DNA of 64,000 nt from Hyaloscypha bicolor E (Eukaryota > Ascomycota > Leotiomycetes > Helotiales > Hyaloscyphaceae), in the NCBI RefSeq assembly GCF_002865645.1, contig NW_020194512.1, forward strand, positions 2,087,183 to 2,151,182, written 5' to 3'. The translations under genes and the position numbers were made by a program. The notes under the pieces were generated by a model that was not told where the DNA came from, searched no databases, and was given only the letters and a program-made list of their open reading frames with translations. Numbering within the stretch: the first letter of the stretch is position 1; every line of letters starts with the position of its first letter. Positions 11,997 to 22,496 of this stretch are shown here, piece by piece.

Positions 11997-12189
11997 CTTC
12001 AATTCCCCCTCCCTTCATATGAGTCCTGAGGGGATTTGTCGTGTTGATGCAACACTGAAAGGGAGACTTATGTTGCGAATTCGTTCTGGACTCAATTCCT
12101 AAAGGTCGTGGGTTGTAGTCATGAATTATTCACAGTCCTTCGTAATATTCCAGGAAATGCTTTCAGCGGCGCGTATGTCAAATTCTGGG

Positions 12190-12195
12190 ACGCGT
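12190..12195. promoter_or_regulatory. MCB-type box (ACGCGT) in the SLD2/RING divergent promoter
   Basis: The exact palindrome ACGCGT, followed at once by TCGCGC, lies 194 bp upstream of the SLD2 start and 122 bp upstream of the RING gene start. ACGCGT is the MluI cell-cycle box bound by MBF to drive G1/S transcription of replication genes. The site is seen; its use here is inferred from the neighbouring replication factor. Confidence 0.5.
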
Positions 12196-12316
12196 TCGCG
12201 CTCACGGAAGCCGATAAGAAAAGAAGCTAAGATAAGCAGGGGTGAACGCCACCAGGAAAAACACACCCTCTTCCAACGCCATCTCCACGACCTCATGGTA
12301 GACATCCTCTCTCTTC

Positions 12317-13318
12317 ATGGACCCTGAAGATTTGAATGCACGGTCCAAGATCCTCCAGACCACCCTCGCCGAGATCTCTTCTCGACAAGAACCCACAAAT
12401 GCGGAAGAGAGCTGCTGCGTCATCTGCCTCGAGCGCATCTCAGAGCAAGCTGCCGCTCAGCCGTGCAAGCACGACAGCTTCGACTTCTTATGCCTGATAA
12501 GTTGGCTAGAAGAGCAGCCGTCTTGTCCGCTATGCAAAGCCGAAGTCAAGACTGTTCGATACGAGATCAACGACGATCAAACGTTCAAGACTTATGATGT
12601 CCCCGCTCCGAAGAGTACAACACAGCCTGCGTCGAATGCTTCGAGATTGCAGCACTTCGACCATCGAGGGAGAAGGCCATTTCGCCCAAGAAGAGAACAT
12701 GAAGCAAGACCTCTGGTAACAGCAGACGAAGCCCTCCTCCGCCGCAGACATATCTACAGGAACAAACTCTACTCTTTACACGTTGGAACAAACCGAGTCT
12801 CTCGGTTTAGAGATCTGACGCCTGCGCTCTTCACTAGCGACACCGAACTCGTTTCCCGAGCGCGCAAATGGATACGTCGAGAGCTTCAAGTCTTTGAGTT
12901 TTTAAATCCTGATAATGCGTCCGGATCGGACAGGCGGGCGAATAACGTCGAGTTTCTGCTGGAGTATATTGTGGCGATATTGAAGACGGTGGATATTCAA
13001 GGGAGTGGTGGCCAGGCAGAAGAGATGCTGAAGGACTTTCTGGGGAGGGAGAATACAGTCTTGTTCTTGCATGAGTTGAGGGCTTGGTTGAGAAGTCCGT
13101 ATGTGAACTTGGAGGACTGGGATAGGCATGTGCAATATGGCGAGCCTGAGGTGAGGAAAGGAGAGTCTAGTACTCATACCGAATCTACCCCGGAACGGCG
13201 GAGAGTGCCCAGCCATCGTGGAGCATATAGAGGAAGGGAACGACGATCACATTCGACGCCGCGAGGTGGACACCGATATTCGCCATATCATCGAGGCCAA
13301 CGGAGAGCTGATGGATGA
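12317..13318 (+). CDS. RING-finger protein, Topors-like E3 ubiquitin ligase
   Basis: This is a single-exon ORF of 333 residues. A RING finger lies at about residues 34-75: CVICLERI, then [15 protein letters not shown] and CPLCKAEV. That is the C3HC4 arrangement with the aromatic/Trp spacing seen in Topors-like and related fungal RING proteins. The region after the RING (residues 115-245) has a conserved-looking helical segment with [17 protein letters not shown] and an acidic/hydrophobic block. The C-terminus is Arg/Ser/Gly/His-rich (about residues 290-333), resembling an RS-like tail. Activity is presumed E3 ubiquitin or SUMO ligase in the nucleus; the substrate is unknown. It shares the promoter region of SLD2 in divergent orientation. 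Family-level call is good, orthology is not established. Confidence 0.75.
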   Translation: MDPEDLNARSKILQTTLAEISSRQEPTNAEESCCVICLERISEQAAAQPCKHDSFDFLCLISWLEEQPSCPLCKAEVKTVRYEINDDQTFKTYDVPAPKSTTQPASNASRLQHFDHRGRRPFRPRREHEARPLVTADEALLRRRHIYRNKLYSLHVGTNRVSRFRDLTPALFTSDTELVSRARKWIRRELQVFEFLNPDNASGSDRRANNVEFLLEYIVAILKTVDIQGSGGQAEEMLKDFLGRENTVLFLHELRAWLRSPYVNLEDWDRHVQYGEPEVRKGESSTHTESTPERRRVPSHRGAYRGRERRSHSTPRGGHRYSPYHRGQRRADG

Positions 13319-13943
13319 AGTGAGCCGATTATATTGGAAGATAACTTGGAGTGAGCGTAGATCATGGCTCAGTCTATGAAGAGAGATCCAAAGCACGGCG
13401 GGGAGCAGGCAGAATCTTATAAGATGGCTGGCGGGTATGCCTACGTCAGGAGAGACACAAATACAAGGCGATCAAGTTGATTTGAGTCAGGGTAATATGG
13501 CCTAAAAGGACGTCAAAACCTGCGAATATCGAAATCTACGAGAAGCACACCTCAAACGACTAAAGTCCATATCCAGGGGAATGAACATGTTCAAGTTCAG
13601 GAAGTAGATCAAGAGATGAATAAAATTATATCAAAAGCTTGAAAAGGTCAAATTCAACCTAGAAGTCGCTCAAATTCTCGAAGATTCACGTACACGACCC
13701 CGCCAGGCCCTTCATTCAGAACAGGATAACATGTGATTGTGCGATCCACAGTGAGTGTCTCGTCCGTTGATCACATCAAAGGCTACAAATACTGCCCTTT
13801 GTCCTTGCTATTCCGGTTCCTTAACTTGCACTACCTCTTCGAAGAGCCACAGACAAGAAACCGAAATCAACAAATACAAGCGCGGACCTCGAGCATAAAG
13901 TATCTTTAACGAAACACACACAGCCGCAAGGTATTTTCTCAGA
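13319..13943. other. Intergenic after the RING gene
   Basis: No coding sequence or repeat of note was seen. The last 100 bp are C/A-rich like the leader of the small gene that follows. Confidence 0.4.
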
Positions 13944-14300
13944 ATGGTCTGCTCCCCACTCCGCGCTTCGTCTCACTCCCCAGGCGACCACACCGCGCTC
14001 CCCATCACTTCCCCTTCCTCCAAGCCATCACCGCCCCTGTCCACCTTCCCCGCAGAAATCAAAAGCAGCCAACAATGGCAAGCCAAAATCTACAGACTCG
14101 AAGACCAGGCAGAGGCAGAACAGAGAGGGAAGCAAGCGAGGAGGAATAGGAGAAAATATGGGGCAGAGAGAAGACCTAACATGGGAGAGAGACGGCAGTT
14201 TGGCGCGAATGGTGGAGGTGCATGGGAGCTTTGGGAGGAGTGGGATGGAGAGGGTGAAGGCGAGGATGACGATGATGGAGTTGTGGGGAGGTACTGGTAG
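13944..14300 (+). CDS. Small hypothetical protein
   Basis: This is an uninterrupted ORF of 118 residues. The first 35 residues are Ser/Pro-rich. A charged helix-like middle follows (QWQAKIYRLEDQAEAEQRGK), then a basic cluster KQARRNRRKYG, and an acidic tail containing a DGEGEGEDDDD run. I do not recognise a domain. The basic-then-acidic layout would suit a small nuclear or nucleolar protein, but that is speculation. Support is only moderate: the ORF is short, but it starts just after a leader-like C/A-rich stretch and shows composition unlike the surrounding noncoding DNA. Confidence 0.45.
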   Translation: MVCSPLRASSHSPGDHTALPITSPSSKPSPPLSTFPAEIKSSQQWQAKIYRLEDQAEAEQRGKQARRNRRKYGAERRPNMGERRQFGANGGGAWELWEEWDGEGEGEDDDDGVVGRYW

Positions 14301-17229
14301 AGAGGTGTGAGGAACTTTTAAACGTTCTTGACGAGAAAGTAGCCGTGAAACTTGATACATTCGATAGAGAGGAATTTCGGGTTGAGTGAGTGATTACCGT
14401 GAACATGTAGTGATTCGCATAGATATGTTGCTGAGTATAACAAAATAGAAGGAATGATGAGAATGATGAACGGAGATGGTTCGTAGATCCTTGGTCTTAA
14501 AATAGTGATTCTCACTCCATCGCAGTTAAACTCCGTATTTGTAAATCTGTCTCGAGACGGCTCCAAATAGAATGTGTCGACTCGCACCAAAGAAATACCT
14601 ACATGGCGAATTTGTCATGAAGATTGTAACGAGTTAACCCTTGGGCTGAGCCGTCAAGGTCCACGAATCCAGGAGAAAATTACCAAGACGACATGCGGGG
14701 ACATCCAAGGCCAGACCAGAGCCTCGAAAGGAGGTAAAACAAGGGCTTTCTTGAAAGAGCAAAGAACTCCAAGCTAGACGAGCATATGCTGTATTACGAC
14801 GACACAGGAAATCCATCCCTAGCACAGGGTCGTTGATAGTGGTGGCTGTGTAGCAGAAGGCATGAATGTCCACTGTAGGTAGGACGACGTTACTATGAGC
14901 ATCTCATATTGTTTTTGAAACCGTCTTGGCACCTGTGGTCGTCGACGCCAAAATCCGAGCCCTTGATCTGTGTCTGCGTGCTTTGAAACAGAAGATCAGC
15001 CGCACCCGAACATTCACAGGTTATCCAAGGCTTTCTGCCGTCCATGATTTTCAACAAATCAGCCGACATCTTCATGCGGTACTTGGACTTGCGGAAGACC
15101 AATGCGAAGAATGAAAGCACGTGAGCGTGGTGACAGTATGGTCTGTCGAGCGGTGAGGGCTTCTCGAGTTCGTGACCAATCCAGAGAACACAGCAATGCA
15201 TGTGAGAGGTAGCAAAGTATTTCGCCGAGCCAATTGTCCTTGAGACTTTCTCAGAGCAAAAATAGAGTTCGTATCTGCGAAGGATTGATTTTGTCTTACC
15301 CTCGCACGCCCGAGAAAAGCCCTTTTTCGTTCCGAAACTTCGGAGGACATTCCACATTGTTTGAGGCTGTGCTGGTAGATGAGACGAGTCACTGCCTGGG
15401 CGACTTGGATGCTTGATGACTTGTGCAACGTGGGCATCGTAGAGGAGAGTGATCCTCGAGGGGGGCTGCAAACACGGGATGATTTTGGATCACCTCCATC
15501 ATCTTTCAGGCTCTCACCGAGTCGCCGTGAGAGGTCCTTGGTGACTCGCTCATGCTCGTCGGTGGCCCTTGATTTTGGATGGCCAACACATGCGTGCATT
15601 CGTATTGGGGATTGAGTTGCTGCAGCGCACCCGAACAAGGAACTCCCGTTCGTTGTCGCGTCTTCTTACTTACAGTAGCTTTGCGGGGTTTGCGAGGACT
15701 CGGATTTCTCCTCAGTGCTCACGCGTCTGAATTATTGAGTTCAACAAAGCATAAGGCCAGCAGCCAGCTGGGATCTCGAGGCTCTTGTTGAAGTACTGCG
15801 CCCTCTGGCAGGGGCATGCCCGTTTGCTCTGCCAACAGAGAGAGCGGGAAGTCGCGTGTGCCTTGCCAAGTTGCCAGACATGGTGAGGCAGCACCCTGCA
15901 AGATCGACGAAAGCGGCTAGGTCGCCTTGCATAAGTAAGAAGTGACATAATTCATCCAATTCTGGCAGTTTGTGCGGAGCAGAGTTTGTTGATGGGGGGC
16001 ATCGACGATCGTCGCCTCTCGTTTCGGGAGGGCGGACTCGGCAGCCCAGCAACTGCGCTGATCCGCGAAAATCTCGGCAGGAAAGTGGTTTGAGCTTTGC
16101 AGCAACTTGCCAAAGCAGGTTATTTATGGTTATCTCAGTCTCAGCACAGTACCAGTAGTTCTGTATCTGCAAGCAATCGCCAGGCTCGGCACTCGACAGA
16201 ACAGTTTTGGAACTATTGGCGGAACAATGAAGCATCAGGAGTCAGGACAAGCACCGGTGAGCGGCCATGGATGAAGCCTGCCTGCCTGCCCTCCTGCTTG
16301 TCGGCCCTGCTTGCGTGCCCTCTGCCCTGAGTCCTGACTGCCTGCCCTGCCTGAGAAGAGAATAGATCCGAGATCAGACGGCCGGGACGTGATTCGTCGG
16401 GGTCGTTTGGGCCAGCTTTTGCCTGAATTTCTCCAATGCCCCCCTTTCGTCCCCTCTCAGCTAGCCCGGCCGCGAGTCGTCATGGCCTGGCCAATCAAAC
16501 CACTGTTCCTGGTCCCCTCGCAAGGGGACACTCATCACCGCAATTTCCCAGGACCCACTGCCGTCAATCGCGCGGGTCTCCTGTCCCACTCCCACCGACC
16601 AACCACCGTTGACAATTTGACCACCACAACCACAACCACCACCGACCCACCCACCCAACACCACACCCGTTGTGTCTTCTCCTCCCTCCCTTCCCGCCTG
16701 CAAGCCCACCTCGTTCTCTCTCTCTGGCTGCATTCCACCTCCACCGCCATCACACCACCTACCTCCCCCCCCCCATTGCTTGGTCATTGTATCATCGCTT
16801 TCGATGACTTCCATTCTCTTTCTATAACCCATTCTTCAGACACAGGCACACTCGTTAAGGCCGAACATTTTCACCCCCTATCCCAACCTTCATTCCTGTC
16901 GAACCGCCCGTGAATTCCAAACACCTCCATCAACAACCAGGGTTTGCGTTTCGACCAAACGAACAAACGAAACTCGAAACGAAGGGCCCCATCGATCATC
17001 CAAGCAGAATCGTCACCGGCCACTACAAGTCAAAGGATCCCTTGATCCTCTAACATTCGTTCAGTTCAAAGTACTGTTGAGGATCTGCGTGGAGAAGAGA
17101 GGATACATCGACCGCGTTTTCACCTGAACGACCCGACAAGACCGAATCTCGAACCCCTTCGGACCCTAGAGCGTCCCTTTCTTCGACCTCGAGGCCACGG
17201 CCACAATTTTCCCCGGCCATATATACACG
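14301..17229. other. Long gene-poor stretch and WSC-gene leader
   Basis: Nearly 3 kb have no convincing coding region. Two overlapping minus-strand ORFs of 188 and 192 codons (15072-15638 and 14893-15471) have no recognisable domain and occupy competing frames, so I do not call them. From 16261 to 16350 there is a degenerate tandem of CCTG/CCTGC units. From about 16600 to 16780 the plus strand is strongly C-rich with many CCA/CAC units. These features and the absence of ORFs suggest a long promoter and 5' leader for the WSC sensor gene. Confidence 0.45.
16261..16355. repeat. Degenerate CCTGC-type short tandem repeat
   Basis: Repeated GCCTGCCTGCC, CCTGCTTG, CCCTGC and CTGCCTGCCC units follow one another for about 90 bp upstream of the WSC gene. 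The array is imperfect, with no single fixed period. Confidence 0.55.
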
Positions 17230-18166
17230 ATGAAGTCGATATCTTCCCTCGCCCTCGTTGCGGCCACTCTTTTTGTCGCTGTGTCGAATGCCACTGACGA
17301 CAATCTGCCAGCTCAAGGATGTTTCTCGTCAACTCTCGGCTTGAAAGTCGCAGGCACCACAGACATTTACACTTCCAAAGGTTCTTGCAGTAAGCTGTGT
17401 CTTGCTAATGGCTCCACGGTCTTCGGATTGACCAATTCGACGTGGTGTTACTGTGGCACAACAATACCGCCTGTCGATACCCAGGTTGCCAATTCATCCT
17501 GCAACACAGGATGCCCGGGCTTCCCTGCTGACAAGTGTATGAGTGTCCCGATTCCATAATACTGTCCAGTCAGTTAATTTGATTACAGGTGGTGGTGGTT
17601 CAAAATACACTTCTGTGTATCTCCTAAGTGACAGCCTTCAAGGCACTGTCTCTAACATCAATGACGACGGAACCACACCTTCAAGTACCACCGTAACAAC
17701 CCCTTCACATACAGCGTCGACGACCCAATCAGTTGTTACTGTTGTGAACGGACAAACCGTCTACGTCACCCCAACCGCTACCGCCACGGGTAAATCGTCG
17801 TCAGGCGGTCCGAGCAAGGCTGGAATTGCTGCAGGTGTTGTTGTTGGACTCATCGCTATTGCAGCAATCGCTGGAGGGGTGTTCCTTTTCCTCCGAAACA
17901 AGAAGAGGCGTGAGGTCGAGGAGGAGTATAGACGGAACGCCGCCATAAACCAGTTCACACAAGGTGGGAAGCACCCAAGCAGCAGCGCTGGTGCCTCTAC
18001 TTTATCCGACATGCGTCTCGACCCGGCCGTCATGGCTCAGCGAAGGATGAGCGACGGCAGCATTGCCGATAACCAAGACTACTCGAGGAGAATCCTCAAG
18101 GTAGTTCATACCGATCCCGCTTGAGTTCGGTTACTAACAGAAGCTCTCTAGGTTACCAACGCCTAA
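17230..18166 (+). CDS. WSC-domain cell wall integrity sensor (Wsc1/Slg1-like)
   Basis: CDS is join 17230..17536, 17589..18100, 18152..18166, 277 residues. A signal peptide of about 20 residues (MKSISSLALVAATLFVAVSNA) is followed by a Cys-rich WSC domain with eight cysteines, including GCFSS, CSKLC, WCYCG and CNTGCPGF. A Ser/Thr-rich, probably O-mannosylated stalk follows. One membrane helix (AGIAAGVVVGLIAIAAIAGG, then a hydrophobic VFLFL) comes before a KKRR stop-transfer cluster. The cytoplasmic tail includes DMRLDPAVMAQRRMSDGSIAD and ends in YSRRILKVTNA. The DxRLDP and final tail resemble Wsc1-type sensors that signal through Rom2-Rho1-PKC in wall stress. The last coding exon is only 15 nt (GTT ACC AAC GCC TAA), reached through an intron with a perfect TACTAAC branch. 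Without it the tail would read on to a different stop. Confidence 0.9.
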
Positions 18167-20068
18167 GAAGCAAGCACCGACAACGAGTTCCTATATCCCT
18201 TAGCATCTCTTCCATCATTACGGCGTTCACGGATGTTGGTCCTCGACTGGTCTGATTTGGGCTCCCTCTGTGTTTATGGCCCTCGGTGTTCTGTGTATAG
18301 GTGTGGCGTAGATGAAGATATGACTCCCATACTCTTTGTCTCAAGGGTTATTTTTTCCTCAACATCAAAAATGATACGCTTTACACCGTCCTGTCCTTTC
18401 AGAGAATTTTGCTTTTCGGGCATCGCTGCCATCGCGCTGGAACCATCATCGTTATCGAACTCTCTTGAACCCAGGCTTCTGGGTCGACTCCGACACCGAT
18501 TGACGATTGGAGGTGGAAGCCAGCGACCACCACAACCTCAACCTCTTGGTATTCTTCGAAGTCTTTTGGCTGGCTTGGAGACTCGTGTACTCTAGACTTA
18601 TCTGTGGCAGGCAGATAATGGAATGGGAGTGATCTACTGAGGGTTATATTGAAATAGTATCAATCCGATGTAATGAGGAAATATGGAAATCAATTGTATC
18701 ATATAGACCAAGAAATTTTCTTGATTGTACCTGCACTCGCGCGATGGGCCTTGTGTGTGCTTGTAGCTGGCTCAAGGAGCTCTTTTCTTTTCGCATGGAG
18801 GAGGACCTTGTCCCATCTTCTTAATTCTTGACACGGTCGGTTTATTCGTTTACTCTTCGTCGAAGGCTCTTGGCATAGCGATCGTTCAAACCAATACTTG
18901 ACCTCCATTCCATGCAGAGAGATAAACAAGGGGGGGTGAATGACTCCTCATAAGCAGAATTCTGCCGAGATGCCCTCTCAGCTGCAGGAGACAAGGTCGT
19001 GAGGTCAGGGTTTGTGTTCTGATGACACGGGGAAAGTGGAACGAGGCCTCTGCGGCTCGCACTGAACAAGAAAATACCTTAGTCCTCTCAATGCAGACTT
19101 CTACTCCCAAATCCTACTCCCAAATCCAGCTCCCTGAGCGTTCGATGACGAAGTTTTGAAGACGGTCGACGGTTGTAGAAGAAACACGCGAAAGTGAACG
19201 ACGTCTCCAGAGCACGTCCACTTCCTAAGGTCGAGCTTGACCGGCTATCTTCTTCTTCGACGAATCGACGTGAGTGATTGCTGAATAGAAGAGAGGATTA
19301 TCGATAATTGTCGCTCTGTGGTCGGGGGCTGGACATAACGCAAGATCTGGAGGGTGGGATTCGGAAATGCTTTTGTGTTGTGGGACGAGAGGAAGAGGAA
19401 GGAACGGGTTAAGTAGCCCTACCGCCTCACGTCATGCTTCATGTAAACTCGAACATGCGGCGCGTAAAGCGGCGCGGCTGTCAACAAGCAGACTTTTGTT
19501 GTTTCATGAGTGAATAAATCAAGGCTGTGAAACTGTTCAGAGTTTGCTTGGAGCGGGGATTCAGACCGAGGCGTATGACGTTGTTATTTTGGTTATTGTA
19601 AAGCCAGTACTGCTAGTTTTCTATCTATCTTTGATGCACCCCCCTCGAGCTATGAGGTGCTGGTGACCTGTCCTCTCTTGCCCCGACGCCAGGTACATGC
19701 CTCCATTTCTTTCACGTCTGGATATCAGCTTGCCTTGTTCAACACAAGATCTATGGATCAATGGACGGCTGCCGATGTGGCAAAATATATCCAACGCCAT
19801 GGCCAGTTCTCTTCGAAAGTCTCCGGGAATTCTCTTCGAGTCCAATCTACGGATCCCCAGCTACAATTCGCCAGCTTTCGTCCGAAGAAGAATTCTAGCC
19901 CAGAGGCCAACTCAAAAAAAATTATATTGAACATCCAAGTCGACTGTCAAGGCCGCGTGCATTCGTGCATGAACATTCAATCACCCCACCACTTGCCAAA
20001 TCGCCCCACGAGCGTCGAATACGCATCTCCAGGAGACTGCCACTGCCTCGTCATGATACCACCAGTCA
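18167..20068. other. Intergenic, WSC gene to broken glycosyltransferase gene
   Basis: This holds the presumed 3' UTR of the WSC gene and then about 1.5 kb without supported genes. The 19657-20076 plus-strand ORF (139 codons) shows no family resemblance. No transposon terminal repeats were seen. Confidence 0.4.
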
Positions 20069-21070
20069 TTAGATAGCGTTTGAATGCATGTTCATCGTGA
20101 ACGACGAGAACGAACACCCAATGAAATGCGTGCTCTTACTCAGCACCAAGAAATCAATAAGAGCTTGCTGATCCCAGCTCAATGCCTGAAACCTCTTGAG
20201 ATCGTCCCCTTTCAACAAATCCAGCTTGGAGGCAACGCTTAAGTGGAGCTGACTCCAGGCCTCCTCTGCGAATCTGTGGCTTTCGGTAGCGTTCCCACAC
20301 GCAAGATATGCATGCTTGAGATTTGTGTTATTCGCGGCTTCCAGGTATCCACTAGTTTGTGAATGGAAGTCCAGCCAAAAATCGAGAGCGTCGCTTTCGG
20401 AGCGGAGGTGCACCCCAAGATAGGGGGCTTTCAGCGTTGGAACCTCCTCCACAGAGTGATCAAAATCAGCAAATTTGGATATCTCCGTCAATGCCACAGC
20501 AGCGAGGTCAGCAATATCCTTCCGCATCCTCAAGATATCGCCAAAGGCAGCTGCAAACTCTGGTCCATCAGGGTAGGCTGGCCATTCGATGGACGTCGCC
20601 CATTTAAATCAAATAGTCACCGGCTTTTCTACTCGCGGAGCACGGTTCGTGCCGCTGAGCCATCTGTCGAACTTCGTTCTGTACATGTCCAGATGTCTGT
20701 TCCTGCCTCGGGTATCGCCTCCGTCCGGATTGTTCAACTCCTTTGGGTAGAACTCCTTGATCGCCGTCTTGTTCTGCGAGTTTGGGATATCTTCCGTTGT
20801 ATTTTATATAGTTAATCGCGGACAATGCGTTCCTAAAGCATAACGGAAGTGTTGTTCATCGAAGAAGTAGTCGAAGGGCTGAAGCGAAGTGGTGAAGATG
20901 TTTGCCAAGTTGGCTACTGAATGTCGCTGGATTTTGGGGGGATGATGTCAGTAGCTCCAGCATCGAATTCGTATCGAACACATGTGAAGATAAAGTTGCG
21001 AATGTTGCCAATTCCCCCAAAATTGTTGTCACACATGAAGACCAGTCCCGGCTGGTGCTTGTCTCGTTGC
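20069..21070 (-). pseudogene. Broken glycosyltransferase-like gene (fungal O-fucosyltransferase-like family)
   Basis: The minus strand encodes pieces of one protein in order, but with breaks. An N-terminal-side piece reads GLVFMCDNNFGGIGNIRNFI and ends at a TAG near 20917-20922. A one-base shift there gives the next piece, with FDYFFDEQHFRYALGTHCP. That frame meets an in-frame TAA at 20804-20806, continues (NKTAIKEFYPKELNNPDGG) to an in-frame TGA at 20609-20611, and goes on through WPAYPDGPEFAAAFGDILR. It finishes with PYLGVHLRSESDALDFWLDF and LSWDQQALIDFLVL. The Y/FLGVHLR and SWDQQ..DF motifs resemble a fungal GT family related to O-fucosyltransferases; this is from memory. Two stops plus one frameshift without splice consensus make a pseudogene likely. 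The 5' end is not resolved and may reach 21320. Confidence 0.7.
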
Positions 21071-22496
21071 GGACCCTTTTGAGTGACCATCCGACGTAAT
21101 TCCCAATGAAGTACAAGTCGTTCATTTTGAATAATGCGAGACCACTAGAGGCCCTGACTCCATTATAGGCAATGGAGGTTTCGAGGGTTTCGAGAGCTGG
21201 TCGGCTTTTGAAGGTGGATGTGAAGGTTGCGAGATAAAAGACCCGGAAGATTGTGGAGATGGGGACTTTCGATTGAAGACTTCGGAGCCATGGTTGTTGG
21301 GAGTGTCCCCAAAAGCACTCAATCTCGAGGCTGAGGTATCAAAGAAAAGATATCAATGAGAAAGACATTGACTAGCAGACTCGCCGCCACCAGATAACGG
21401 TACTTAGGCTATTTAATGCGCGGGATCACGGCAAAAATATCCATCGCCATCTTGACTATCGGGGCCAAGATGCTGGTTTTGAACTCTTTGAAATAGAGTT
21501 CTAATCCCAAGGGCCGTTTTACCAGATGGTTTGTGGTAGCGGTCATTAACACGAGGTTAAACCTGCTAGAGTACGCAGTCGTTCTATGGCGGTAGAAAAA
21601 TAGTGAAGCCGGGTTCCGACGTATGATATGCAGAAAGAGATATTAAAAGTCAGATAGATATGGGAACTTGATCACACCAACAAACCACATTAGAAAATTC
21701 ATTTATCCACATGGCTCAAGATAGGCTGTATATGAGAGGTTTGCCAAAGCTCGTCTACAACAATTCCATTGAGGTCGAGAGCTTGGCACGTGCATTGGCG
21801 ATGGCTCGGCTGGCGCCGATCCTTGCGGCCCGCAGGCCGCTGAAAGAAGCCCTGGTGACCTAGCCTGGGATCACAGTTCCATACGGGGAATTTTGACAAC
21901 TGCCAGACCCACTCCACGATGATCGCTAAGAATAAGCAAAAGGGGGGGGGGGGGGGGTACGTTTCACTCGGCTAATATAAAGGGTCCTTCAAAGCCGAAG
22001 GATCGCAGATGTTGATCTGCTCTAAGCAGAGCTTTGGACGACGGGGGCGGGAATCGTCTGTATGGACTCTCATCATTCTGAAAGACTTACATGCTCTTAC
22101 TCTAAAGTACGGAATGTGCGGGGCCTATTTTCAATTTCGAAATTCCAGAATTCAAATCTGGCCGAAAATTGTGGGGAGATGAAGTGTGTCTTTACCTCAA
22201 ATATCTAACTGAAGACTGGAGTATTTGTCAGAGTTTCCCTCCAGGCTCGATGAGGCTGCAGGACTTATTGCCATGTTTCCTGCAAAGAAAAGCACATCTC
22301 AAGATAACACAGATCTCATTGTTTCAGCAATTCAATGAACATCAAGTATCAGTACAGAAATCTTCAATCTTAATACCAAATCCCGGGCACAAAGCGCCAT
22401 CGCTGTCTTCATGATCATCAGCTCCCAGCCGCCCAAAAATTCAAGACCTCGAGAGCTCCAAAACTCCAAGAGCTCCAAGAACTCCATGCAAGGCAT
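21071..22496. other. Intergenic with poly-G tract
   Basis: No supported gene. It contains a G16 homopolymer at 21942-21957 and a small GCGGCCCGCAGGCCGC palindrome near 21826-21841. The minus-strand segment 21122-21322 could be decayed 5' sequence of the neighbouring pseudogene. Confidence 0.4.
21942..21957 (+). repeat. G16 homopolymer
   Basis: Sixteen consecutive G, preceded by AAAA (21938-21941). It is a likely length-variable site and a possible sequencing/assembly soft spot. Confidence 0.9.

Noticed and set aside
14893..15638. Two overlapping minus-strand ORFs of 192 and 188 codons
   Set aside because: They use different frames over the same DNA and neither shows a recognisable domain or splice structure; kept only as a note in findings.
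16389..16913. 174-codon plus-strand ORF upstream of the WSC gene
   Set aside because: Translation is His/Thr/Pro low complexity produced by CCA/CAC repeats; more likely leader sequence.
19657..20076. 139-codon plus-strand ORF next to the broken glycosyltransferase
   Set aside because: No domain; it ends just inside the antisense side of the pseudogene, with no leader or splice sites of note.
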